Assembly: GCA_964417685.1 (NCBI GenBank)
Contig: CAYQIT010000013.1
Span: 1-20,785 of the forward strand
DNA from: CAJQGY01 sp964417685
GTDB lineage: Bacteria > Pseudomonadota > Gammaproteobacteria > Magnimaribacterales > D2472
Reading direction: 5' to 3'
DNA length: 20,785 nt
This document shows positions 8,655-16,403 of the stretch, one piece after another. The position numbers and the translations under genes were made by a program. Each line of letters begins with the position of its first letter. Position 1 is the stretch's first letter. The notes beneath the pieces are model-generated. The model was not told the DNA's origin, searched no databases, and saw nothing but the letters and a program-made list of their open reading frames with translations.

Positions 8655-9276
8655 AACCTAATTCCTTAAGTTGCTTCAGTCTCATAATTTCCTGAGCTTT
8701 TGATTCAATATGAGAAATCATTTGCTTTGTTATAGGCATTCTCTCTTCATCGCATATGTTTGCATAAAATTTTTCAGAAAAACTATATGCAAAATTTAAC
8801 ATTTCTCTAAATGTACTAGGAGGATCATCAACTTTTGATAAATTAGTTGCAATAACAACTGCAAATGTATTAGTGCTATCATCAAATATTCCTGGGCTAA
8901 GAGCATTAGCAACTCTAAAAAGCTCTTTACCTTCAGTATTTTTAAGAATAAAAAATCCATGTCTAACTTGAGCATTACAATTAGCCATAAATGCAAACAA
9001 TTGCTCAATATCAAAGTTTGTTTTATCAATTGAAATTAGATTTAATATTGCTAGCTCTTCATCATTATTTTCTTCATCATGAGCAGGAGCTTCAAAATCA
9101 AAAGATTTCTGAGATTTTGCATTCATATCAACATCATTATCAATATCATCTATGACAGGCTCAATTTTCACTTTAAGCTCACCGTTTGAGGAGATTTTTT
9201 TGATTAAAATAAAAACAAGTATTAAAAAGACTAATACAGATAAGCCTATTAAATATATTTCAACATTGCTTTGCAT
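8653..9276 (-). CDS. zipA: Cell division protein ZipA
   Basis: A 207-residue protein with an N-terminal membrane anchor (about 7-26, N-out as in ZipA), a short acidic linker (about 30-72, rich in Asp, Glu and Asn) and a ZipA C-terminal FtsZ-binding domain (about 73-200). Diagnostic stretches are HGFFILKN near 106, LFRVANALSPGIFD (119-132) and FREMLNFAYSFSEKF (156-170). ZipA tethers the FtsZ ring to the inner membrane. Its place between smc and ligA is the usual order in Pseudomonas-like gammaproteobacteria and strengthens the call. The linker is much shorter than the Pro/Gln-rich one of E. coli ZipA (328 aa). The gene starts one base after the smc stop codon. Confidence 0.93.
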   Translation of the reverse strand: MQSNVEIYLIGLSVLVFLILVFILIKKISSNGELKVKIEPVIDDIDNDVDMNAKSQKSFDFEAPAHDEENNDEELAILNLISIDKTNFDIEQLFAFMANCNAQVRHGFFILKNTEGKELFRVANALSPGIFDDSTNTFAVVIATNLSKVDDPPSTFREMLNFAYSFSEKFYANICDEERMPITKQMISHIESKAQEIMRLKQLKELG

Positions 9277-9277
9277 A

Positions 9278-12265
9278 TTATGTTTCTACAAATTCTAAGG
9301 CTTCTTTCATATCAACTGAAACCAATCTAGATACTCCAGGTTCCTGCATAGTAACACCCATTAAATGATCACTCTTCTCCATGGATACTTTGTTATGAGT
9401 AATAAATATGAATTGCACTTCTTTTGACATTTCCTCTACCATATTTATAAATCTCATAGTATTCAAATCATCTAAAGGCGCATCTACCTCATCAAGCATA
9501 CAAAACGGGGCTGGATTAAGCTCAAATATAGAAAAAACTAAAGATAATGCTGTCAGAGCCTTCTCTCCACCTGATAATTGAGATATTGAAGAATTTTTCT
9601 TGCCAGGAGGCCTAGCCATTAACACCACTCCAGCATTTAAAGGATCATCATCTGTCAAAGTAAGTTCAGCAAACCCACCTCCAAATAATTTAGGGAATAC
9701 TTCTTTTATGCGAGCATTAACAGAATCAAAACTATCCTTAAACATTGACTTGGTCTCGTTATCTATCGTTTTTATTGCTGAGGATAGCTTTTCTAAGGCT
9801 TGAGTAAGATCGTCGTATTGTATGTCTAGCTCCTCTTTCCTCTTAGATTCTTCAGCTATCTCGTCAGGAGCTGCTAAGTTTATCGCTCCAAGTCTAATAA
9901 TTTTTGATTGTATTTTAGCCAATTCATCTTGGAGATTATTGATATCCATTTCTTTATATTTATCGAGATCAATATCACCCATTTCAATTCCCGAGTCTTG
10001 AATTTGTTTGTTGGCATTATCTAGATTTATTTCATACGTCTTAAGCTCTAATCTAGTATCAGTAATTTTATCTGCAAGCTTTTTCACATCTAGCTCAGCA
10101 TATTGTTTTTTAGTTTCAAGCTCTCGAAGGTTTTCGTTAAAGTGTGATTGTTTTTTTCTAATATCAACTAAAACTGATTCAGCTTCCGAGCTTTTTTGAA
10201 CAAGCTCTGCCATAGCTGACTCTGTTAATGCTTTCTCTTTTATTCCATCTTCGATTAACTTCTCAAGCTCAATCTGCCTATTTTTATATTCTTCTGGTGA
10301 AGTGAAATTCACATTACCAAGTTTAGAAATATTTTCTTGAACTTCATCCAAGGTATTCTCTAATAAGTCGAGGTCCATGCCCTCAAAATCACTTGGATTC
10401 ATATCAGATATATTAACCCCTGCCCTTGAAAGGCTACTTAGAGCATTTTCTAAGTTTATTTCATATGTTCTTAGTTCTAAGTTAAATTGATTTATCTGGT
10501 CAGTTAGCAATCTAAATTCATGAACAACTGAAGATTTTTGATCTTCTATTTTGCTGATTTCATTATCAACTTTATTTCTTAAATCTTTAAATTCTTCTAG
10601 CTCTTTATCTGCTGTATTTAAATTAGACTCATGTTCATCTAATTTTAAGCTCGAATTGGTTATATCATCTTCAATAGTTATTAATAGAGCATTAAGTTCA
10701 TCTTGTCTTTTTAGCAGTTCATCGGTTAGCGATTTTGATTGGGCAGATGCAATCTGAAGAATGTCTTTCAAGAGACTTTTAAGCTCTTTAGCCCTTTCTT
10801 GGATGTTACCAATATTAATATTGTTTTCAGAAAGAGATTTAATAATATTATCAAGAACAGCTATTGCTTTCTCTTTTGGGCTGAGATTTTCCATGCTCTC
10901 TTCTTTTCTTTTTGCTTCTTCATAATTTGCTTTAGCATTTTCAAGATCTATCTTAGTTTTTTCTTTTGAAGAAGATAGTCTACTTTGGTTGCTTTTAAGG
11001 GTATTAATAGATGCCTCAAGTGCGAAGACGTTTTTTTGAGCTTTCTCTAATTTATCTGGAAGTGAAGAATTTTCTTCATTAATCTGGTTTATAGTTAAGT
11101 CAAGAGAATCAATTTTTACTTGTATTGAAGATTTATTGCTAACAAGAGGTTCCAGTTCTGCATTTATCCTGTCTCGGTTCTTCATAGCTTCAAATGCTTT
11201 TATAGTTGCTATGTTGAGTTTTAGCTCTTTTTCTTTAGGGCTAAGATCTTTAAAGGCTGCTTGTTTTTTTGTTGCCTCATCAAAACCAATAACCGCTTTT
11301 TCAAGATTAGATTTATTATTTACTTCATCTCTATTAATATTTTTTAAGTTTGCTTCTAATTTAGCTATTTCAGCACCAATGGAGTAGAAGTTTTTTTGAG
11401 CATTCTCATAAGCATTAACCACTGACTCATTCTGAGTTCTAAAATCATCTATTTGAGATTGTTTGGTTTCTGCTTCAGCTTCTTTAATGAGAAGATCTCT
11501 TTTTAAAGCATCAAGTTCTTTTTGAAATTTATCTCTGCTTTCTTTTGCTTCTAATGAAAGAAGAATTGCGGTGTCAAATTTATTCTCAGCCTCGTTTTTC
11601 TTCAATTCATTATATTTTTCAGCTGCATTTGCTTGGTTCTCTAGTCGCTTTATGAGTCTAAAGATTTCATCTCTGATATCTTTAACCCTAGAAAGATTTT
11701 CTTTTGTTTTCTTTATACGGGATTCAGTTTCTCTTCTTCTTTCCCTATATTTTGATACGCCTGCGGCTTCTTCTATATGTGTCCTCAACTCCTCGGGTTT
11801 TGCGCTTACTAGCTTGCTAACCATCCCTTGCTCAATGATTGCATAAGAGTTTGGGCCAAGACCAGTACCAAGGAAAATGTCTTGAACATCTTTTCTGCGA
11901 CATTTTGTATTATTGATAAAATAATTCGATTGAGCATCTCTTGTCATCACTCTTTTAATTGAGATCTCATTGAAAGAGGCATATTCACCACCAATTTTCC
12001 CAGCAGCATTATCAAAAAGCAGTTCTATGCTACATTGGCCAGATGGTTTTCTAGAGTCAGTTCCATTAAAAATTACGTCTACCATAGACTCACCACGAAG
12101 GTTCTTAGCAGACAACTCTCCAAGCACCCATCTAACTGCATCGATAACATTAGATTTACCGCAGCCATTTGGACCAACAACACCAACTAAATTGGTAGGA
12201 AAAGCAATTTTTGTAGGGTCTACAAAACTCTTGAAACCCGCTAGTTTAATGTGTTTAAGCTGCAT
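9278..12265 (-). CDS. smc: Chromosome segregation ATPase SMC, apparently hinge-less with duplicated arms
   Basis: The 995-residue product has intact SMC heads. The N-terminal half carries Walker A GPNGCGKSN (31-39) and the usual SMC segments around FKSFVD, NLRGE and GTGLGPNSYAIIEQG. The C-terminal half carries the signature LSGGEKALTALSL (897-909), Walker B with its glutamate in FCMLDEVDAPLDD (921-933) and ITHNK (955-959). SMC dimers organise and segregate chromosomes with ScpA and ScpB. Bacterial SMCs are usually about 1150-1190 aa with a globular hinge of about 150 residues. Here the middle (about 461-590) is charged coiled coil with a single glycine (G486) between 328 and 615, so no hinge is recognisable, and the missing length equals about one hinge. 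Both arms contain tandem repeats, listed separately. The frame is open throughout, so this is not an obvious frameshift. ATG is at 12265, with no clear Shine-Dalgarno. Confidence 0.95.
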   Translation of the reverse strand: MQLKHIKLAGFKSFVDPTKIAFPTNLVGVVGPNGCGKSNVIDAVRWVLGELSAKNLRGESMVDVIFNGTDSRKPSGQCSIELLFDNAAGKIGGEYASFNEISIKRVMTRDAQSNYFINNTKCRRKDVQDIFLGTGLGPNSYAIIEQGMVSKLVSAKPEELRTHIEEAAGVSKYRERRRETESRIKKTKENLSRVKDIRDEIFRLIKRLENQANAAEKYNELKKNEAENKFDTAILLSLEAKESRDKFQKELDALKRDLLIKEAEAETKQSQIDDFRTQNESVVNAYENAQKNFYSIGAEIAKLEANLKNINRDEVNNKSNLEKAVIGFDEATKKQAAFKDLSPKEKELKLNIATIKAFEAMKNRDRINAELEPLVSNKSSIQVKIDSLDLTINQINEENSSLPDKLEKAQKNVFALEASINTLKSNQSRLSSSKEKTKIDLENAKANYEEAKRKEESMENLSPKEKAIAVLDNIIKSLSENNINIGNIQERAKELKSLLKDILQIASAQSKSLTDELLKRQDELNALLITIEDDITNSSLKLDEHESNLNTADKELEEFKDLRNKVDNEISKIEDQKSSVVHEFRLLTDQINQFNLELRTYEINLENALSSLSRAGVNISDMNPSDFEGMDLDLLENTLDEVQENISKLGNVNFTSPEEYKNRQIELEKLIEDGIKEKALTESAMAELVQKSSEAESVLVDIRKKQSHFNENLRELETKKQYAELDVKKLADKITDTRLELKTYEINLDNANKQIQDSGIEMGDIDLDKYKEMDINNLQDELAKIQSKIIRLGAINLAAPDEIAEESKRKEELDIQYDDLTQALEKLSSAIKTIDNETKSMFKDSFDSVNARIKEVFPKLFGGGFAELTLTDDDPLNAGVVLMARPPGKKNSSISQLSGGEKALTALSLVFSIFELNPAPFCMLDEVDAPLDDLNTMRFINMVEEMSKEVQFIFITHNKVSMEKSDHLMGVTMQEPGVSRLVSVDMKEALEFVET
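9854..10711 (-). repeat. Two tandem about 143-codon repeats in the C-terminal arm of smc
   Basis: SMC residues 519-661 and 662-804 form two units. The core 596-670 aligns without a gap to 739-813 at an offset of 143, with about 26 identities in 75. LELRTYEINLENA (596-608) matches LELKTYEINLDNA (739-751), and LGNVNFTSPEE (649-659) matches LGAINLAAPDE (792-802). The DNA of the 13-codon block (10442-10480 against 10013-10051) is identical at 30 of 39 positions. The second unit is the normal SMC head-proximal joint; the first is the extra copy. Confidence 0.8.
10886..11605 (-). repeat. Two tandem 120-codon repeats in the N-terminal arm of smc
   Basis: SMC residues 221-340 and 341-460 align without a gap at an offset of exactly 120. 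Over 221-346 against 341-466 I count about 37 identities in 126 by hand. Best-kept stretches are A-N-L-E-like pairs such as YENAQKN (286) against LEKAQKN (406) and LEKAVIGFDEA (321) against LENAKANYEEA (441). A third start, LSPKEK at 461 matching LSPKEK at 341, continues into the tip for about 18 residues. Confidence 0.75.
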
Positions 12266-12272
12266 TTTTATA

Positions 12273-12286
12273 AGTTGTTAACAACT
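12273..12286. repeat. 14-bp perfect palindrome just upstream of smc
   Basis: The sequence AGTTGTTAACAACT is its own reverse complement and lies in the 39-base gap between the ccmI stop and the smc ATG. The minus strand has no T-run after it, so it does not look like a terminator. It may be an operator for an smc promoter, or chance in AT-rich DNA. Confidence 0.4.
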
Positions 12287-12304
12287 ACTTATATTAAACT
12301 ATTG

Positions 12305-13063
12305 TTAACTTTTAGACCATTGATTTTGGTTAATTTTATAGGTATTTAAAGGGGTGTTAGGATCAAAAATAAATATCGAATTGAAGCTATAATTTTGACC
12401 AGAATTTATGCAATTAAGGTTAATGAATATTTCAATGGATTCATTATTCAGGAGAGCCGAGGCTATATCAAAACCTGGGATTAATGAATCATTATTTGAG
12501 ATTGAAAATATGTTTGTATTATTTAAATTCTTCTTACCTATAGGAACTCCAGGCCCATTAACAATTTCTAATTCAATATCCACCGAATTATCAAGACAGT
12601 TTTCTGGATTAGAAGATTCTATTTCAATAGATGCAGATGCAAATGCTGGGAATCTTGTATCTCTCAACAGGGTATACATAGAATAAAAAATTAATTTTTC
12701 ATCCGGCTCAACATACAAACCTTCAGCTATCGATATTAAGCTCTCAGCAGAATTGAAATGTCCCTTATCGAGAGCATCAAGAAGATATGACTGTATCCAT
12801 GGCTTTGCAGAATCTTCTAACTTTAAATATGTGGATGTATTAATAGGCTCATTTGCATCTATTAAAGCTATTATTAATTTATTAGTTTCTTTTAAAGAAT
12901 ATTTATTGTACTTAAAGCTATCATTCAAAAAAATAAACAGGCTTAAAAGCAAATAAATAAAAGAAATTCCAAGGACAAGGCCTTTATTTTTTGTTTTTTG
13001 ATGGAGGATATATGCACCAAAAGGTATAAAAGCAAAAAGAGCTAAAGCAATATAAAGAATCAT
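12305..13063 (-). CDS. ccmI: Divergent, shortened cytochrome c biogenesis protein CcmI (CycH)
   Basis: A 252-residue protein in the ccmI position, its ATG overlapping the ccmH stop by four bases. Two membrane helices (about 2-20 and 28-47) match the CcmI-1 membrane domain. Residues about 58-135 are helical but make at most one or two TPR-like units, where typical CcmI (about 400 aa) has several. Residues about 140-250 are predicted beta and contain GPGVPIGKK (170-178) followed by NDSLIPG (191-197), the pattern of the periplasmic CcmI-2 domain (GPxMPLAV then DDSMxPG). CcmI recruits apocytochrome c to the CcmF/H ligation machinery. The name rests on position, topology and the C-terminal motif; overall similarity is low. 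Confidence 0.75.
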   Translation of the reverse strand: MILYIALALFAFIPFGAYILHQKTKNKGLVLGISFIYLLLSLFIFLNDSFKYNKYSLKETNKLIIALIDANEPINTSTYLKLEDSAKPWIQSYLLDALDKGHFNSAESLISIAEGLYVEPDEKLIFYSMYTLLRDTRFPAFASASIEIESSNPENCLDNSVDIELEIVNGPGVPIGKKNLNNTNIFSISNNDSLIPGFDIASALLNNESIEIFINLNCINSGQNYSFNSIFIFDPNTPLNTYKINQNQWSKS

Positions 13064-13437
13064 TTTGCCCTCTCTCTAATAAAAAATACTATCAAGCACA
13101 ATATTAAAAATATAAAAGGTGAATACCACAAAACATAGGTATTTGGCTCTAGAGGCGTGTCATATAAAGTATCTTTTCCAAAACGATCGGATATATAATT
13201 TTTAATCTCGGTATCTGATTTGCCATCTACAATCATTTGAGAGATCACTTTTTTTAAATCCTCTGAAACTGGAGCATTTGAGCTTGCTAATGAACCACTA
13301 GTGCATTTTGGACATCTAATTTCTTTTATTAAATTATAAAAACGAGCTTCATTTTCAACATCATCGAACTCGTAATATGCCTCAGAATATAGATTAGTGC
13401 TAAGAATGAATAAGAAAGATAGTGCGATTTTTATCAC
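13060..13437 (-). CDS. ccmH: Cytochrome c maturation thiol-reductase subunit CcmH (CycL type)
   Basis: A 125-residue protein with a signal peptide (about 1-20), the CcmH motif IRCPKCTSGSLASSNA (40-55, redox cysteines C42 and C45; usual form LRCxxCQNQSLADSNA) and one C-terminal membrane helix (about 103-119). It keeps the apocytochrome CxxCH thiols reduced before haem ligation. It is the short one-domain form, with the CcmI part encoded separately. The start is GTG at 13437, overlapping the ccmG stop as GTGA. The CQNQ part of the motif is changed to CTSG. Confidence 0.93.
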   Translation of the reverse strand: MIKIALSFLFILSTNLYSEAYYEFDDVENEARFYNLIKEIRCPKCTSGSLASSNAPVSEDLKKVISQMIVDGKSDTEIKNYISDRFGKDTLYDTPLEPNTYVLWYSPFIFLILCLIVFFIRERAK

Positions 13438-13958
13438 AGGATAATCTCACTATCTTTTATAACCCTGATAAATACGTCTTCCCATATCATCTGATTAACC
13501 TCTCCTCTGTAATGAGCAATAACTTTTCCATTTGAAATTAAAAAAGTTTCAGGTGCGCCGGTAACTCCCATATCTAAAGCTAAACTACCATTGAAGTCAT
13601 GTATTACTAACTCATAAGGATCTCTATATTTTTTTAGCCAATCGATAGCATCACTTCTGTCATCTTTATAATTTAACCCAACGATACGAACACCATTTTT
13701 AGATAATTTTTCAAGAAACCCATGCTCAACTCTGCATGTAATGCACCAGCTAGCCCAAACATTTATAAGGAAATTACCAGACAAATCTTCATTAGAAAGC
13801 TCGGTTTCTTTATATAACTCAGTCAAATCAAAAGATGGTATTTCGAAAACTCTGTAATCCGCTCCGGGATATGAATTATCTTTTGACAAGTAAGTATAAA
13901 AAAATGCAAATATACAAATAGGCACTATAAATACAAGAATTTTTAGCATTTGCTTCAT
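13434..13958 (-). CDS. ccmG: Thiol:disulfide interchange protein CcmG/DsbE
   Basis: A 174-residue membrane-anchored thioredoxin (helix about 5-22) of the cytochrome c maturation pathway, passing electrons to CcmH or apocytochrome in the periplasm. The active site reads NVWASWCITCRVEH (C72, C75). The family normally has WCPTC, so the residue after the first Cys is Ile instead of Pro. The cis-proline loop GVTGAPETFLI is intact. It starts within the ccmF stop (four-base overlap, ATGA). Confidence 0.94.
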   Translation of the reverse strand: MKQMLKILVFIVPICIFAFFYTYLSKDNSYPGADYRVFEIPSFDLTELYKETELSNEDLSGNFLINVWASWCITCRVEHGFLEKLSKNGVRIVGLNYKDDRSDAIDWLKKYRDPYELVIHDFNGSLALDMGVTGAPETFLISNGKVIAHYRGEVNQMIWEDVFIRVIKDSEIIL

Positions 13959-15850
13959 GATTTAGACCTATATGAACTAATGACAATTATTAACCCAGAG
14001 AGTGCCATCATTATTGCAGAAAGCCAAACATACCTAATAAAGTAATTCAGCTGAACATTAACTACCCAGCTTTTATTATCAAGCTGATCGCCAATGGTTA
14101 TATAAATATCTTTTAATGGGGTTACTTTTATAGCAGTTTCAGAAGTGATCTGTCCTCTTACAAAATATTTCCTTTTCTCAGGGTAAAGTAAATAACTTTT
14201 ACCATTTGAATCAACAACTTTAAAGACAGCTCTGATTGAGTCATGATTAGAATTATTTATTAGCTGAAGATCGTCAAAAGATATAGATATGTTTTTATAA
14301 CTTTTTATATCATTAGGATACATATTAAAAACTCTCTCTGAGCTAAAAATAGAATTAGCTGATACAGATAAAATCAACATACCTAAACCCATATGAGCAA
14401 GCATGCTGGGAATATTGATGGGTTTCTTCTGATAAGTGTTGAACACTAATAAAATCAAATATCTGATCAACAATAAAAAGCCAACAAATGCAGATATATA
14501 AATAATTGCTGACCCATTATTTGCATAAAAATATAAGGAAATAGCTGCAACTAAACTTAATGCTAGTGATAAGTTCAATTGATTAAATTTTTCTAATTTT
14601 TTAAAGCTCCTACCCCATTTTGATTCAATGGATATTATTAAAATTATTGAAGCAAGGACTGCAACCGGTGCGTATATAGCATTATAAAAAGGAGCTCCAA
14701 CACTTATTTTTTGATCGTATGCTAATTCATAAATTAATGGATAAGTAATTCCCATCATAGTGGCAAAAATAAGAACACCAAAAAATATATTATTTAAAGA
14801 AACAAACGATTCCTTAGAAAAGGATTTAATCTTTATTTTAGATGTTAAAAGATCAAATCTTGATGTGAATAACCACAATGATGAAAAAAGTATTATCCCA
14901 ATAAATACAAGAAGATACATGCCTCTTTGCGGATCATTTGCAAATGAATGAATACTGTCTATTATTCCTGACCTGACGATGAATGCACCAAATAAACTTA
15001 AAGAAAAAACTATTATTGAAAGTAATAGAGTCCAAATTCTCAAAGATTTTGATTTTGAAGCTACACTTAGTGAATGAACAAATGCTGTTGCTGCAAGCCA
15101 AGGCATTAATGCGACATTCTCAACTGGATCCCAGAACCAATAACCTCCCCAACCAAGCTCATAATATGCCCACCATGAGCCTAAACATATGCCGATGGTA
15201 AGAAATATCCAAGCTGAAACAGACCAAGATCTAACGACCTTTTCCCAATTAATGCTTGCATTTCCATTCAAAAGAAATGCTAATCCATAAGCAAATGGTA
15301 TTACAAATCCAACATAACCCATATACAAAAATGGTGGATGAATTGCTAGTGCTGGATCTTGTAATACAGGATTTATATCCGCGCCATTTGGTGGAGAAAA
15401 TGGAAGGTTGGTTTCAAATGGGTTAGAAGTTATTAAAAGAAATAACTGGAATCCAACAATGATAATTGAGATGATTCCAATGGCAAAGTTTTTAATTTTT
15501 AAATTAGTATCTTTATTTAAATTAAATACAAAACCCCATGCACTTAGAAATAATATCCAAAGGAACATTGACCCCTCATGAGCACTCCAAATAGATGTTA
15601 CTTTATAAAAAGTTGGGAGCATGGAGTTAGAATGCTGCGATATATAAACTACAGAGAAATCATCTGTAGCAGCAAGATAAACGTATATTGCAAATGAAAA
15701 AAATAAAAGTATAAAAGCATGAGAAAATGCTCTTTTAATTAATATTGATGAATGTTTTTTATCACAATCTAATACCAACACCAAAGTTGATGTTAATAAA
15801 AATAAAGTAGTCGATAGTACTGATAAAAAGTGGGATAAATCTACTAACAT
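13955..15850 (-). CDS. ccmF: Haem lyase subunit CcmF
   Basis: A 631-residue polytopic membrane protein (E. coli 647 aa) that takes haem from holo-CcmE and joins it to apocytochrome c with CcmH/CcmI. The haem-handling WWD region reads GWGGYWFWDPVENVALMPWL (233-252); the usual GGWWFWDP has one Trp replaced by Tyr237. The conserved HPPFLYMGYVG (171-181) and the SAHEGSMFLW segment (89-98) are present. The C-terminal periplasmic segment and last helix (about 608-626) are complete. ATG at 15850 shares one base with the ccmE stop codon. Confidence 0.97.
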   Translation of the reverse strand: MLVDLSHFLSVLSTTLFLLTSTLVLVLDCDKKHSSILIKRAFSHAFILLFFSFAIYVYLAATDDFSVVYISQHSNSMLPTFYKVTSIWSAHEGSMFLWILFLSAWGFVFNLNKDTNLKIKNFAIGIISIIIVGFQLFLLITSNPFETNLPFSPPNGADINPVLQDPALAIHPPFLYMGYVGFVIPFAYGLAFLLNGNASINWEKVVRSWSVSAWIFLTIGICLGSWWAYYELGWGGYWFWDPVENVALMPWLAATAFVHSLSVASKSKSLRIWTLLLSIIVFSLSLFGAFIVRSGIIDSIHSFANDPQRGMYLLVFIGIILFSSLWLFTSRFDLLTSKIKIKSFSKESFVSLNNIFFGVLIFATMMGITYPLIYELAYDQKISVGAPFYNAIYAPVAVLASIILIISIESKWGRSFKKLEKFNQLNLSLALSLVAAISLYFYANNGSAIIYISAFVGFLLLIRYLILLVFNTYQKKPINIPSMLAHMGLGMLILSVSANSIFSSERVFNMYPNDIKSYKNISISFDDLQLINNSNHDSIRAVFKVVDSNGKSYLLYPEKRKYFVRGQITSETAIKVTPLKDIYITIGDQLDNKSWVVNVQLNYFIRYVWLSAIMMALSGLIIVISSYRSKS

Positions 15851-16248
15851 TATTTATTTAAAGCTGGTGGCATATAATTTTCATCATGCTTTGCAAGAAC
15901 TTTTTCTGCCTTCAAGCGGTTATTTTCCATATAACCTAAAGCAACAACTCCGCTACCCTCTTTAAACAAATCTGGAACTATTCCTTTATATTGAACGCTT
16001 ATAGATTCTTCATAATCAGTTATCACAAAAGATATATCTTCTCCATTTCTTGTAACAGAACCTTCACGTACCATACCGCCAACTTTAACCCTTTTATTGG
16101 ATGGTAATTTTTCAGAAATTATTTCGCTAGGTGTATAAAAGTAATCAAGATTGGTATTTAAGGCATAAAGAACCATTAAAACACCTGAACCTGATAACAA
16201 AGATATCAACAAAATATTAATTAGCCTTTTTTTTCTATGCTGCTTCAT
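15850..16248 (-). CDS. ccmE: Periplasmic haem chaperone CcmE
   Basis: A 132-residue protein with an N-terminal membrane anchor (about 10-29) and an OB-fold domain. The haem-binding motif VLAKHDENYMPP is at 117-128, with the covalent haem ligand H121 (E. coli H130) and Y125 (Y134). It receives haem from CcmABCD and passes it to CcmF. The start ATG overlaps the ccmD stop (ATGA). Confidence 0.97.
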   Translation of the reverse strand: MKQHRKKRLINILLISLLSGSGVLMVLYALNTNLDYFYTPSEIISEKLPSNKRVKVGGMVREGSVTRNGEDISFVITDYEESISVQYKGIVPDLFKEGSGVVALGYMENNRLKAEKVLAKHDENYMPPALNK

Positions 16249-16403
16249 CTTATTTGTGATTTATATTTTTTAATTAAAGAATTAAAAATTTTAAAAGATA
16301 GAGAAATCGCTACAAGAAAAATTAAAAATACTAGCCATACAAAAACACCATGGCCATCCATAATTAATGCATCACTAATAGAATTAAATGCTAAATTAGA
16401 CAT
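16245..16403 (-). CDS. ccmD: Haem exporter accessory protein CcmD
   Basis: A 52-residue minus-strand frame from ATG at 16401-16403 to TGA at 16245-16247. The sequence has a conserved-type start (MDGHGVFVWLVFL, 15-27), one membrane helix (about 19-38) and a basic tail (KKYKSQIR). That is the CcmD pattern: an aromatic Gly-Tyr/His-x-Phe-x-Val-Trp segment followed by a single helix. Its position between ccmC and ccmE, overlapping ccmC by eight bases and ccmE by four, is diagnostic. CcmD stabilises the CcmABC:CcmE complex and helps release holo-CcmE. Confidence 0.92.
   Translation of the reverse strand: MSNLAFNSISDALIMDGHGVFVWLVFLIFLVAISLSFKIFNSLIKKYKSQIR

Noticed and set aside
9278..12265. The short SMC could be RecN, Rad50/SbcC or MukB
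   Set aside because: The head motifs (GTGLGPNSYAIIEQG, LSGGEKALTALSL, FCMLDEVDAPLDD, ITHNK), the RLGAINLAAPDE joint and the smc-zipA-ligA context are those of SMC. No CxxC zinc hook is present at the tip.
9600..12281. Several plus-strand open frames of 63-103 codons opposite smc
   Set aside because: They are rich in Ser, Phe and Leu, as expected for the complement of Glu/Lys-rich coiled-coil codons, and have no ribosome binding sites or recognisable motifs.
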